From positions 159,386-223,385 of the forward strand of contig JAKIWE010000003.1 in the NCBI GenBank assembly GCA_022750195.1: 64,000 bases of DNA, given 5' to 3'. The notes beneath the pieces were generated by a model. It did no database searches. It worked only from the letters and a program-made list of their open reading frames with translations, and was not told the DNA's origin. The DNA is from Thermoplasmata archaeon (GTDB lineage Archaea; Thermoplasmatota; Thermoplasmata; Lutacidiplasmatales; UBA184). Made by a program: the position numbers and the translations under genes. Positions 34,514 to 43,023 of this stretch are shown piece by piece; position 1 is the first letter of the stretch, and each line of letters begins with the position of its first letter.

Positions 34514-34859
34514 GGCGGGCGCGGCCTCCGCCGAGCGGCGGCGGCGGCGCCTCGCGGTCGACGGTGGAGGCGAGGTACCGCAGGTAGGGCGCGTGGACCC
34601 GGGGCACGTCGAGCTCGATGATCTCGGGGACGTCGTACGGGTGCGCCTCGGCGAGGTAGCGGAACAGCGCGCCGACCCGTTTGGGGGCGGTCTTGAACAC
34701 GGTGAGGCATTCCGGGCTTCGCTCGATCCTCCCCTTCCAGTGGTAGGCGGATTCGATCTCGAGGAACTGGACGCACGCCGCGAGGCGGCGCTTGAGGGCG
34801 CCGTGACCGAGCCGCACCGCCGTCGCCCGGTCCGGGAAGGTCGTCAGCACGAGGCGCAT
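34413..34859 (-). CDS. cutA: CutA1-like divalent-ion tolerance protein with basic tail
   Basis: The first 100 residues match CutA: VLTTFPDRATA, LAACVQFLEIES, AYHWKGRIERSPECLTVFKT and HPYDVPEIIELDV. CutA proteins are small trimers linked to copper and other metal tolerance. A further 45 residues, rich in arginine and proline, extend antisense into the pgk 3' end and are not part of the family fold. ATG 34859 is preferred; ATG 34886 would add nine residues and lies 11 bp after the polymerase gene stop. The tail may be real or simply run-on coding. Confidence 0.82.
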   Translation of the reverse strand: MRLVLTTFPDRATAVRLGHGALKRRLAACVQFLEIESAYHWKGRIERSPECLTVFKTAPKRVGALFRYLAEAHPYDVPEIIELDVPRVHAPYLRYLASTVDREAPPPPLGGGRARLTRRGSRRAPGARRPGRTPGPRRPRSRHTGRRS

Positions 34860-34897
34860 CGGCCCGACGGCCGCGGCGCGGTCCATCGGGTACGGGC

Positions 34898-36412
34898 TCA
34901 CGCCGGGGCGCCCCCGACGGTCGTCTGACGACCGGAGCAGTCGATCGCGGTCGTCATCAACGTGGCCAGGTCGACAATCGCGGCGTGCGCGGGGACCGGC
35001 GTGATGTTCCGCATCCTCTGGTACTCCGTCTCCGCCTGCCACGTCGAGGCGTTCAGGAGCAGCGTGCCCCGGTACTCGTCGACGCCAAAGGTGTGGGCGT
35101 GACCGGTCACCAGGATCTCCGGAGCCGGCTCGATGAGGAGACCGTCGCGGCTCTGGGGAGTCACCGGCATCCGGCCGCCGTAGATTGGGCCCAAGTGGCG
35201 CATCTTGAGCATCACCTTCATCACGTCCGTGGGACGCTCGTAGCTCGCCCCCGGTAGGGCGGGGATCAGATCGTCGAAGCTGCGGCCGTGGTACGCCTGG
35301 ACCACGACCCCGTTGAGGGCGAAGGTCGAAGGATTCCCGACCGAATGGACACGGTCGGGCAGTGTAGCGGTGAGCTCCTTCGGGAGCGACGGTTGCGGCT
35401 CGGACGGGCAGACCGCATCGTGATTGCCGGGCAGCACTACGAGGTCGAGCCGCTCGGGCAACTCACGGAGACGCCGGCCCAGTTCGGTGTACTGCTCGAC
35501 GATGTCGCCGATGGCGAGATCCCGGTCCTGGTTGGGGTAGATCCCGATCCCATCGACGAGGTCGCCCGCGACGACCACGTGGTCGATGGAGCGCGCGAGC
35601 TCGGGCCGGGGACCTTCGCCGCGGAGGAAGGTCATCAGGCGCTGCCACGGTTCGTCCAAGAACGACTTGCTACCGATGTGAAGATCGGAGAGGAAAAGGA
35701 CGTGGCTCGGGGTCTCAGCGCGGCGGCCGGTGCGTCGGGTCGGGACATCGGGCCGCTCGATCGCCTCGGCGCGGGCGATCCGCTTCCGCTCCTTGCCCAG
35801 GTACAGGCGCACGCCGACCACCTCGTCAGGGATGAGCTGCGTCCGGGCGGCCGGCGTATCTCGCGGCACCAACAGCTCGAGGCCGCCACTCTCGTCTTCG
35901 ACGTTGAGCAGGAAGTGCCCTTTCGCGGCGGTTCTCCGGATCTCCCGGAGCATCACGATGACCGAGGCCGTGCCGACGAAGCCATCCAGCTCCTTCACCG
36001 TGCGCAGGTTGGGTAGATCCGGCCTCCCGCGCAGCAGCCGGTGCAAGGCCCGGTACCGGGACCGGAACAGCTCTTCGTACTCCTCGAGGGCATTGCGGCG
36101 GCGGACCGTGGGGACGAACCCTTCGCCGAGCAAGGTGAACATCGGGGGGGCCGGCTCGGCGCGCGTGACGCCGGGGAGGTCGGAGGGCCGTCGAGAGAGG
36201 GTTGGGCGCGCGACGGCTCCGGAGACCGAGAGCCCTCGGGCGACCAGGTGCTCGACCATCTCCCGGGTCACGAACGTCGCTTCGGCGGGCGTTGATTCGA
36301 CGAGCCGTCGCGAGAGCAGCAGCGGCTCCGGGGATTCCAACAGCAGCTGAAGCGCGTCGGCCTGCACGAGGCGGTGGTGAGATTCGAAAAAGGCGACGAG
36401 GTGATCCCGCAT
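34898..36412 (-). CDS. polB: DNA polymerase D small subunit (DP1)
   Basis: A 504-residue protein with an N-terminal helical region, an OB-like part (residues about 150-215) and an MRE11-like nuclease domain. The phosphodiesterase motifs are intact: SDLHIG, GDLVDG, GNHD, YHGRSFDD and GHAHTFGVD. DP1 provides the 3'-5' proofreading exonuclease for the archaeal replicative polymerase D. The large subunit is elsewhere. It starts at ATG 36412 and runs into cutA with a short gap. Confidence 0.94.
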   Translation of the reverse strand: MRDHLVAFFESHHRLVQADALQLLLESPEPLLLSRRLVESTPAEATFVTREMVEHLVARGLSVSGAVARPTLSRRPSDLPGVTRAEPAPPMFTLLGEGFVPTVRRRNALEEYEELFRSRYRALHRLLRGRPDLPNLRTVKELDGFVGTASVIVMLREIRRTAAKGHFLLNVEDESGGLELLVPRDTPAARTQLIPDEVVGVRLYLGKERKRIARAEAIERPDVPTRRTGRRAETPSHVLFLSDLHIGSKSFLDEPWQRLMTFLRGEGPRPELARSIDHVVVAGDLVDGIGIYPNQDRDLAIGDIVEQYTELGRRLRELPERLDLVVLPGNHDAVCPSEPQPSLPKELTATLPDRVHSVGNPSTFALNGVVVQAYHGRSFDDLIPALPGASYERPTDVMKVMLKMRHLGPIYGGRMPVTPQSRDGLLIEPAPEILVTGHAHTFGVDEYRGTLLLNASTWQAETEYQRMRNITPVPAHAAIVDLATLMTTAIDCSGRQTTVGGAPA

Positions 36413-36519
36413 CCGCCCCGAGCACCCCTTACGGCATCGGTCCAGCCCCCACGGCCGGCGGGGCGGAAGGCCCGCCCGGCTCGCGGTGCGCTCTCCCGCG
36501 GGGCACGAGGCCTCCCGGG

Positions 36520-36529
36520 TTATTTCAAA
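36520..36529 (-). promoter_or_regulatory. Probable TATA box for the polymerase D small subunit gene
   Basis: ATTTGAAATA on the minus strand is AT-rich in a GC-rich gap between two minus-strand genes. A start site 25 bp downstream would give a leader of about 85 nt. Confidence 0.4.
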
Positions 36530-36574
36530 TCTCGGACCGCGCGATTCCCGCGCCGGTCGCCGGCGGCCGTCGAT

Positions 36575-37249
36575 CTACTCGCGGTAGGTTTCCTTCGTGA
36601 AGGAGGCGCCGCGTGGGTACTTCCCCTTGAGGTGCTCGGTGAACTTCTCCGGCGCCCGGTCGAGGTGGGCCGAGAACCAAGCGACGACGACGTCCCGCAG
36701 CACCTGGTGGATCGAGCGCATGTTGACCTGCGGGTCCGGCGCGTCGTACAGGACGGCCTGGGTCATCATCCGCATCCAGCCGGTGTACCGGTGGTAGGTC
36801 TCGCCCTCGCACCACTCGAAGACGCCGCGAAGATGCGGCTTCCCCTCGGGGGTGGGGTAGTACCAGAACCGCAGCGTGAAGCCGACCCAGCCCGGCATCC
36901 GGTCCCGGAGCTCGATCGTCTTGACCGCTGCGAAGTCGAAGTTCTCCTTGAACGTCCACTTGGTCGGATAGTCGACGAACGTCGCGAACAGCGTCTGCGA
37001 CGGGTCGACCGTGAGGTGGACGCTCGACTCCTCGAACTGGTTGTGGACCTCCCAGAGGTCCTGGAGCAGCCTGCGGTTGAGCTCGGCACGCCGACCCAGA
37101 TCCTCGTCGGGCTTCGGGAGGCTGGCCTTCTGGGTCCGCGCGAGGTCGGCCTTCAAAGAGTCGACGAAATTGTCGTCCGGGAGCGCGGGCTCGGTCGGGA
37201 TGGCTGGGTCGGGCACTACCGCGGCCGTGCGTGTCTTGCGACGGGGCAT
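36575..37249 (-). CDS. 224-residue soluble protein of unknown function
   Basis: I do not recognise this family. There is no signal peptide or membrane helix. Residues about 60-200 look like a compact alpha/beta domain rich in aromatic residues (KWTFKENFDFA, FTLRFWYYPTPEG, CEGETYHRYTGWMR). The N-terminal 50 residues are charged and probably flexible. ATG 37249 is the only reasonable start, and a TATA-like TCTAATG lies about 37 bp before it. It is divergent from dnaG, sharing a 448 bp intergenic region. Confidence 0.72.
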   Translation of the reverse strand: MPRRKTRTAAVVPDPAIPTEPALPDDNFVDSLKADLARTQKASLPKPDEDLGRRAELNRRLLQDLWEVHNQFEESSVHLTVDPSQTLFATFVDYPTKWTFKENFDFAAVKTIELRDRMPGWVGFTLRFWYYPTPEGKPHLRGVFEWCEGETYHRYTGWMRMMTQAVLYDAPDPQVNMRSIHQVLRDVVVAWFSAHLDRAPEKFTEHLKGKYPRGASFTKETYRE

Positions 37250-37466
37250 TCTAGAACAGTCTCCTCGGCGGCGTAGCAGGGGGCATTAGAAGAAGATTTG
37301 GGCGATTCGGAGAGATGTTCGTCGTCCTCGCGTCGATCGGCGCCCTCCGACGGTGGTCCCCCGCGTTTTTTGGTCGGAAGGAGCGTACGACCGATCGGGG
37401 TCCCGCGCGGAGCTGGTTGCGTCGGAATCGTGGCTGTGAAGGCTTCGCTCGGGCTCCGGGGGTCGC

Positions 37467-37473
37467 TTAAATA
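37467..37473 (+). promoter_or_regulatory. TATA box upstream of dnaG
   Basis: TTAAATA is one of the clearest TATA boxes in the window. It lies 225 bp before the dnaG start, so the transcript would carry an unusually long leader for this genome. Confidence 0.55.
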
Positions 37474-37645
37474 CGGCCCTTTGCATCATTCGGTTGGACG
37501 ACTCCTCGAGACGGAGGGAGGTTAGGCTTCTCGTGTCGACATGTCTCACGGACCCACGACTCACGATCCATACCGGGTTACGTCGTAGCTTCCGCGGCAG
37601 AGTGTTGCGCACCGGGCGCCGCGACTAGACCCAACGCCTCCGGGG

Positions 37646-37667
37646 ACAGGGCCGTGAGCGGCCCTGT
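37646..37667 (+). promoter_or_regulatory. Perfect hairpin in the dnaG leader
   Basis: ACAGGGCCG-TGAG-CGGCCCTGT forms a 9 bp stem with a four-base loop, ending 30 bp before the dnaG ATG. A clear Shine-Dalgarno sequence, GGAGGA at 37682-37687, follows. The hairpin could control translation of dnaG or stop an upstream transcript, though no T-run follows it. Confidence 0.6.
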
Positions 37668-37697
37668 ACGTTCACCCACATCGGAGGAATAGAACCA

Positions 37698-39047
37698 ATG
37701 AGCAGTGACCCTAGCGCCGCGAAATACATGATCCGTGCCCGGATCGCCGCCGATGGCGTCATCGACAAACCCGACGTCGTTGGCGCCGTCTTCGGACAGA
37801 CCGAAGGACTCCTCGGCGAGGAGCTCGATCTCCGCGACCTGCAGAAATCCGGCCGTATCGGACGGATCGAGGTCGAGATCGACTCCCGCAAGGGGAAGAG
37901 CGAAGGCGAGATCCTGATCCCGTCGTCGCTCGACCAGGTCGAGACCGCGATCCTCGCCTCCGGACTCGAGACGGTCGACCGGATCGGCCCGTGCCGGGCC
38001 CGCATCGAGGTCGTCAGCGTCGAGGATATCCGAATCTCCAAGCGCCAGAAGGTGGTCGAGCGGGCGAAGGCCCTCCTCGCCCACATGCAGGAGGATTCCA
38101 AGGGCGTCGGGCTCGACCTGACCGAGGCGGTCCGTAAGGCCGTCCAGGTCGAAGAGATCACGACCTACGGGCCGGAGCACCTGCCCGCGGGACCGAACAT
38201 CGACCAGGCGGACGCGCTGATCGTAGTCGAGGGCCGGAGCGACGTGCTGAACCTTCTGCGCTGCGGCATCAAGAACGTCATCGCCGTCGAGGGGACGAGC
38301 GTCCCGCAGACGGTGAAGGACCTCTCCCGCGGCAAGACGGTGACCGTCTTCACGGACGGCGACCGCGCGGGCGAGTTGATCCTGCGCGAGATGCTCCAGA
38401 CGATGGACATCGACTACGTCGCGAGGGCCCCGCGCGGCAGCGAGGTCGAGGAGCTCACCCAGAAGCAGCTTGTGAAGTGCCTGCGGAACAAGATCCCGAT
38501 CAACCAGTACCTGGAGATGTCCGGGTTCGAGTCGACCGGGGCGACCCGCCAACCGATAGAGGAGCGGCCGGAAGGCGGCCCCGGTGGTGGCGGCGGCGGC
38601 CGCCCAGAACGGCGCGACGACCGTGGGCCTCCCCGCCGCGACGGCGGGGACCGGGGCATGCCGGCGCCCCCGCCGATGCAGGCGCGTCCCCTTCCTCCCC
38701 CACCTCCACCTCCCCCACCGCCCGTGGCGCTCCCCCCGGAGCTCCAGAAGTACTTCGACGTCCTCGCCAGTCTCGAGAACACGTCGAAAGGGGTCTTCCT
38801 CGGGCCGGACGACGCCGTGGTCCAAGAGGCGCCGGTGAAGGAGATGATCGACCAGCTCGCTGCGCTGCAAGTACCCGCGAAGACCGTGGTCTTTGATGGG
38901 GTGGTCAGCCAGCGGCTGTTGGACGTTTCCCAGGAGAAGGGGATCGAGACCGTCGTCGCAAGCCGGATGGGGGCGGTCGGGAAGCTTCCGACCGGAGTCA
39001 AGATCCTGACGAAGATGGACCTAGCGCCCCCGGCGCCGTCCCGGTAG
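37698..39047 (+). CDS. dnaG: Archaeal DnaG primase-like protein
   Basis: A 449-residue protein with the conserved archaeal N-terminus (KYMIRARIAADGVIDKPDVVGA), a TOPRIM domain at about 170-260 (ALIVVEGRSD, then TDGDRAG) and a C-terminal conserved domain separated by a glycine/proline/arginine-rich linker at about 285-345. Archaeal DnaG can prime DNA and also binds the exosome in RNA decay. The long disordered linker is larger than in many homologues. ATG 37698 is supported by GGAGGA eleven bases upstream. Confidence 0.95.
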   Translation: MSSDPSAAKYMIRARIAADGVIDKPDVVGAVFGQTEGLLGEELDLRDLQKSGRIGRIEVEIDSRKGKSEGEILIPSSLDQVETAILASGLETVDRIGPCRARIEVVSVEDIRISKRQKVVERAKALLAHMQEDSKGVGLDLTEAVRKAVQVEEITTYGPEHLPAGPNIDQADALIVVEGRSDVLNLLRCGIKNVIAVEGTSVPQTVKDLSRGKTVTVFTDGDRAGELILREMLQTMDIDYVARAPRGSEVEELTQKQLVKCLRNKIPINQYLEMSGFESTGATRQPIEERPEGGPGGGGGGRPERRDDRGPPRRDGGDRGMPAPPPMQARPLPPPPPPPPPPVALPPELQKYFDVLASLENTSKGVFLGPDDAVVQEAPVKEMIDQLAALQVPAKTVVFDGVVSQRLLDVSQEKGIETVVASRMGAVGKLPTGVKILTKMDLAPPAPSR

Positions 39048-39065
39048 GCATCGCCGAACGACCCG

Positions 39066-39107
39066 CGGCCCCGCCGCTCTTCCGAGAGCGGCCGGGCCGT
39101 GCTTTTT
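39066..39107 (+). terminator. Hairpin terminator after dnaG
   Basis: CCGCTCT/AGAGCGG closes a four-base loop (TCCG), and beyond it G73:C92 (last two digits) and a further six pairs (CGGCCC with GGGCCG) extend the stem to 14 pairs with one C-C mismatch. Five T residues follow at 39103-39107. This is a textbook intrinsic-type terminator, ending 19-60 bp after the dnaG stop. Confidence 0.7.
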
Positions 39108-39110
39108 ATC
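39101..39110 (+). promoter_or_regulatory. TATA box of the Lon-like gene
   Basis: GCTTTTTATC overlaps the T-run of the dnaG terminator. Its centre is about 40 bp before ATG 39147, giving a leader near 15 nt. This position also rules out GTG 39099 as the translation start. Confidence 0.5.
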
Positions 39111-39146
39111 CATCTTCCCGACGTAGTAGTGTCGGCACCCCCCGAC

Positions 39147-40697
39147 ATGAGCTCCCCCACGCCCTCTGAGCACTCGCGGACGCTCCCGGCCTCCGTCGGT
39201 GAGGTCGGGTCCACCGAGGACATCCCCATCCCTTCGGACCCGCTCGAGCGGGTGATCGGTCAGGAGAAGGCCGTCGAGATCGCTCGCATCGCCGCCTACC
39301 AGCGACGCCACCTGCTCCTGGTCGGACCGCCGGGCATCGGCAAGTCGATGACGGCGCAGGCGCTCGCCCTCCACCTCGACCGGCCGCGCACCGAGATCCG
39401 GATCGTCCACAATCCGGAGAATCCGGAGCGGCCGAGCGTCGAGGTCGTCCGCGGCGACGAGGTCCACTCGGAGGTCGAGCGGGCCCGCGCGATCGAAGGC
39501 GAGCTCATCGAACCGACCGACGCGCCGGCGTCCGTCGTGGAGCGGCTCGGCTACCGGTGCCCAAGGTGCAGCTTCTACTCTCCGCCCTCCGACCGGTACT
39601 GCCCGAGCTGCGGGAACCTCAAGCAGGTCGTTCCCGGGCTCGGGGGCAGCGGCAACCCGTTCCGCGACCTGGTGGGCGGGATCCTCGAACTGACCGTGAG
39701 CCCCGGAGGGAATCCCCAGGAGTCAGTGCGTACCACACGGCTCCGCAACGGCGTGGAGGAGGTCGTCGCCTACGAGCGGGCCGGCGATCACATCAAGGTC
39801 CTCGACCAGCGCGCCCTCGAGCGCCGGCGCTCCGTCCAACGGGAGAGCCCCCGCAAGGTCCTTGTCAAGCTCGAGCGGAACACCTTCGTGATGGCTACGG
39901 GCGCGAGCGAGACCGAGCTGCTCGGCGACGTTCGGCACGACCCGTACGGCGGTCACCCGCAGCTGGGCACGCTCCCATACGAACGGACGATCCCGGGTGC
40001 GATCCACGAGGCGCACGAGGGAGTGCTGTTCATCGACGAGCTCCCCCACTTTGGCCACCTCCAACGCCACATCCTGACGGCGATGCAGGAGCGCCGGTTC
40101 CCGATCACCGGGCGCAACCCGCAGTCGGGCGGCGCGGCCGTCCGCGTCGACAACGTTCCTTGCGACTTCATCCTCGTCGCCGCGTCGAACATCCAGGATC
40201 TCCATCACATCCTCTCCCCCCTTCGCTCACGGATCAGCGGCGGCGGCTACGAGGTGCTGCTCGACACGGCGATGCCGGACACCGAGCGTAACCGGATCAA
40301 GCTCGCACAGTTCTGCGCCCAGGAGATCGCCACCGACGGACGGATCCGACCGGCCACCCGTGAGGCGGTGCTCGAACTGATCCAGGAGGCGCGCCGGCGG
40401 GCCGAGGTCGTCGACGGACGGCGCCACTCGCTCACGCTTCGACTGCGAGAGCTCGGGGGCCTGATCCGGACGGCGGGGGACTTTGCGACGGTGGCCCAGA
40501 GCCCGTTCATCGAGGCTTCCCATCTCAAAGAGGCCCTCGTGCGGGCACGGTCGATCGAAGAACAGATCAAGTCGGCCTACGGTTCGATGCAGGGCGGCCT
40601 CAGCCGCGACGTCACGGAAGCCCAACGCCAGAACATGGGCTACTACCACTGGAACGACCACCCGGACCCCGGCAGTTTCTCCGGCGGGTACGGCTGA
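39147..40697 (+). CDS. LonB-like AAA ATPase without protease domain, with zinc-ribbon insert
   Basis: A 516-residue AAA protein related to archaeal Lon. Walker A GPPGIGKS is at about residues 61-68 and Walker B reads GVLFIDELPHFG. An insert after Walker A holds a zinc ribbon (C138, C141, C152, C155). The Lon protease domain with its Ser-Lys dyad is absent: the protein ends soon after the ATPase lid in a glycine/aromatic tail. The membrane helices of LonB are also missing. It may act as an unfoldase or a regulatory ATPase. It sits between dnaG and tRNA-Val. Confidence 0.85.
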   Translation: MSSPTPSEHSRTLPASVGEVGSTEDIPIPSDPLERVIGQEKAVEIARIAAYQRRHLLLVGPPGIGKSMTAQALALHLDRPRTEIRIVHNPENPERPSVEVVRGDEVHSEVERARAIEGELIEPTDAPASVVERLGYRCPRCSFYSPPSDRYCPSCGNLKQVVPGLGGSGNPFRDLVGGILELTVSPGGNPQESVRTTRLRNGVEEVVAYERAGDHIKVLDQRALERRRSVQRESPRKVLVKLERNTFVMATGASETELLGDVRHDPYGGHPQLGTLPYERTIPGAIHEAHEGVLFIDELPHFGHLQRHILTAMQERRFPITGRNPQSGGAAVRVDNVPCDFILVAASNIQDLHHILSPLRSRISGGGYEVLLDTAMPDTERNRIKLAQFCAQEIATDGRIRPATREAVLELIQEARRRAEVVDGRRHSLTLRLRELGGLIRTAGDFATVAQSPFIEASHLKEALVRARSIEEQIKSAYGSMQGGLSRDVTEAQRQNMGYYHWNDHPDPGSFSGGYG

Positions 40698-40761
40698 AAG
40701 TTCGCCGCGGCGCTTCGACGGTCGACACCATTAAGGGTCGTTCACAGGTGGGGCGCGCCGC

Positions 40762-40834
40762 GGGCGCGTAGTCTAGCGGTTATGACGTCACCCTGACACG
40801 GTGAAGGTCGCCAGTTCAAATCTGGCCGCGCCCA
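40762..40834 (+). tRNA. tRNA-Val (anticodon GAC)
   Basis: A 73-nt cloverleaf with acceptor GGGCGCG/CGCGCCC and discriminator A, D arm GTC-TAGCGGTTAT-GAC, anticodon arm TCACC-CTGACAC-GGTGA (anticodon GAC) and T arm GCCAG-TTCAAAT-CTGGC. There is no intron, and CCA is not encoded. A degenerate copy of its 3' end follows 40 bp downstream. Confidence 0.96.
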
Positions 40835-40872
40835 TCCGAACATGTTTGGCCCAGCTCGAATCTGGCCGCACC
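40811..40872 (+). repeat. Direct repeat of the tRNA-Val 3' end (att-like)
   Basis: Positions 40811-40832 inside the tRNA recur at 40851-40872 with 19 of 22 bases identical, at a spacing of exactly 40 bp. The second copy has C, G and A changes that break the T loop. Such partial copies of tRNA 3' ends often mark an integration site, but no integrase is seen. Confidence 0.55.
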
Positions 40873-41016
40873 GCATGTCAGACTGACCGAGCACCCGAGC
40901 GTTGCCGGCCCGGCCGGGGACTGAACGGAGAGCGACGGGCGCTCAAGCCTGAGAGGATGGGTTCTTGCAGCATCCCCTCTACGCGACCAACGTCCCCGCG
41001 GCGGAGCCAGTACCGC

Positions 41017-43014
41017 TCAGGACGAGTGTTCGGGGAGCGAGGCGGCGCGCTTTTTTCGACGTCGGCGGACGAGGTAGGCGACGAACACGCCGAGGAGAAT
41101 CGCCGTGATGGCTCCGACCACGATGGGAACCAAAAGCGACGCTTCCAGGGTCTGAGCCCGAAGCGACGTCCCCGCGCTCTCCGACACGCCGTTGCCATCG
41201 GTCACGGTTACTGTCGGGTGGTACGAACCCGATTGTGAGGGTTTGCAGACGATGGTCGGGCTGCCGACGGGATTGCACCCCGGAGGGAGATTCGAGTAGG
41301 CGTAGGAGTACGGTGCGGCACCGCCGGAGGCCTCGGCGTGAATCGTGAGTAGGTTTCCGACCGTCGCGACGGAGGGGGACACACTAACGGTCAGCTGGAG
41401 AGCTGGATCGATCATGACCGAAAACGCCTCGGTAGCCGAAGTTCCCTTCGAATCGTTGATCCAAACGCGCCCAGAGTAGGAACCGGGGGAAAGGTAGACG
41501 TGGGTCGCGTTCTGCATCCTCGCCGAGCCGCCATCCCCGAACTCCCAGACGACGGCCTCCAGCCCAAACCCTCCGACGGGAACCGACGCAAAGTGGACGG
41601 GAGAACCCGCATCTCCAGGGTTCGGGCTAACGGAAGTGGTGAAGGCGAGATAGTAGATTGTGCCGTCGACGACGGATACGTTGTCGGACCCCTGGTTGGA
41701 AATGTAGACGTATCCGTTCGCCGGGTCGAAGACCCCGCCGAACGGGGCTTCGCCGACGGTTATCGTCCTCACCGCCGTGGTGTCGTGGACGATCGTTACC
41801 TGGTCCGTTCCAGTCGTGACAAAGACGTCGTCGGTCTCCGAATCCGACACCACGGCCCGTGGCATGTCGCCGACCGCGAGGGATGCGATCAGTGTGGTGC
41901 CCCTGATCACGGCAATCGTCGCAGGGGCGGTCAGGAGCACGTACAGCAGTCCATTGCTTGCATCGAACCAGGCGCTGTTGGGGCTGCCTCCGAGTTCGAT
42001 CGACCCCATGGGGGTCGTCCCGGCGATAACTGTGACGTTGCTGGACCCATAATTCGGGACGTAGACCTCCCCGGTCTGGGGATTCACGGCAATCGTCCCC
42101 GGAGCGGGACCTACCGTCAACGTCGCGAGGACCGATGTCCCTCGGATGACCGAGATGTTCGCCGGGTAGGGGCACCCGTACGTTTGGCAGGAAGTGACGT
42201 ACAGCTCCCCGCTCACGGGGTTGACCGCCATCTTCTGGATGGCGCCTAGGGAGATGGTGCCGATCACGTTCGTTCCGTTGATGACCGAGATCATGTCCGG
42301 GATGAGTAGGAGCGTCGGCACGCCCGTCGCGACGTACACGAATCCGTTCTCCGGGTCGAAGATCACGTCCGTAGGCGTCCCGTTCACCCGGACCGTCGTA
42401 AGGACCGAGGTGCCGTTGATGACGGACACGTTGGCCGACGACCTATCCGGGGCGTAGACGAACCCATTGATCGAATCAAAAGCTAGACCGACACTGTCCA
42501 CCGCGACGGCCCCCACCGCGGCGGTTCCTTGGAGGACGGTGATAGTGTGGTACGCGTCGACGTAGACGAATCCCCGAGCGGGATCGAACACCATCGGTCC
42601 AGGCGACGGCCCCACCGCCACCGTTGCGACCAAGTACGGCTGGTCGAGGGCGTGATCCCTCGGCGAACTTTGGGAATCGCTAGCTGACGAGCCCCCGACC
42701 TGGAGGTCGTTCGATCCTGCAGCGGCAGATCCCACGCCCACCCCGTGCCCCGCCGGCAAGGCCGCCACAACCATCACCGCGATACCCAGTGCGGCCCAGA
42801 GCCAGGTGAGAGAGGGCCCGCTCGGAGTGTTTCCCCGGCCCGAGTCGCGACGGATCGTATCAACTCTCCTTACGCCATCACCGTCCGTTCGCTTGCCGGG
42901 AGAGCGACCGGACCTTCGATGGGCTCCACCCGGCGTGCAAACGTTCCGGCTCGCCCTGAGGAGACCACCGCGTGAGCTGGGGTCGCTTCCCAGGAAGGTA
43001 TCCCGAGCGCACAC
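41017..43014 (-). CDS. YVTN-repeat beta-propeller surface protein with PKD/Ig domains (copy 1)
   Basis: A 665-residue exported protein. A signal helix lies at about 69-90, then seven or so YVTN/NHL-type propeller repeats (NGFVYVAT, SGELYVTS, NGYVYISN), a PKD-like domain (EFGDGG), an Ig-like domain with the Y-x-x-LPPGC...C pair, and a C-terminal anchor helix followed by RRRRKKR. It is a paralogue of the gene at 43-45 kb, 9 bp upstream. GTG 43014 leaves about 60 residues before the signal helix and no better start is in frame, which is odd. A surface-layer or adhesion role is likely. Confidence 0.83.
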   Translation of the reverse strand: MCARDTFLGSDPSSRGGLLRASRNVCTPGGAHRRSGRSPGKRTDGDGVRRVDTIRRDSGRGNTPSGPSLTWLWAALGIAVMVVAALPAGHGVGVGSAAAGSNDLQVGGSSASDSQSSPRDHALDQPYLVATVAVGPSPGPMVFDPARGFVYVDAYHTITVLQGTAAVGAVAVDSVGLAFDSINGFVYAPDRSSANVSVINGTSVLTTVRVNGTPTDVIFDPENGFVYVATGVPTLLLIPDMISVINGTNVIGTISLGAIQKMAVNPVSGELYVTSCQTYGCPYPANISVIRGTSVLATLTVGPAPGTIAVNPQTGEVYVPNYGSSNVTVIAGTTPMGSIELGGSPNSAWFDASNGLLYVLLTAPATIAVIRGTTLIASLAVGDMPRAVVSDSETDDVFVTTGTDQVTIVHDTTAVRTITVGEAPFGGVFDPANGYVYISNQGSDNVSVVDGTIYYLAFTTSVSPNPGDAGSPVHFASVPVGGFGLEAVVWEFGDGGSARMQNATHVYLSPGSYSGRVWINDSKGTSATEAFSVMIDPALQLTVSVSPSVATVGNLLTIHAEASGGAAPYSYAYSNLPPGCNPVGSPTIVCKPSQSGSYHPTVTVTDGNGVSESAGTSLRAQTLEASLLVPIVVGAITAILLGVFVAYLVRRRRKKRAASLPEHSS

Positions 43015-43023
43015 ACGACACCC

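Larger units (their letters stand above)
37250..37697. other. 448 bp intergenic region between the 224-residue gene and dnaG
   Basis: No frame here looks coding. A strong TATA box (TTAAATA) is at 37467-37473 and a perfect hairpin at 37646-37667. A start near 37495 would give dnaG a leader of about 200 nt, or the same promoter could drive a separate small RNA. A second AT-rich spot (TTTTTTGG) is near 37365. Confidence 0.6.

Noticed and set aside
37286..37612. 108-residue minus-strand frame in the dnaG upstream region
   Set aside because: It is arginine/serine-rich without a fold pattern, and it crosses the dnaG promoter region.
39099..39146. Upstream GTG start for the Lon-like gene
   Set aside because: This start overlaps the TATA box and terminator T-run, so it would not be in the transcript.
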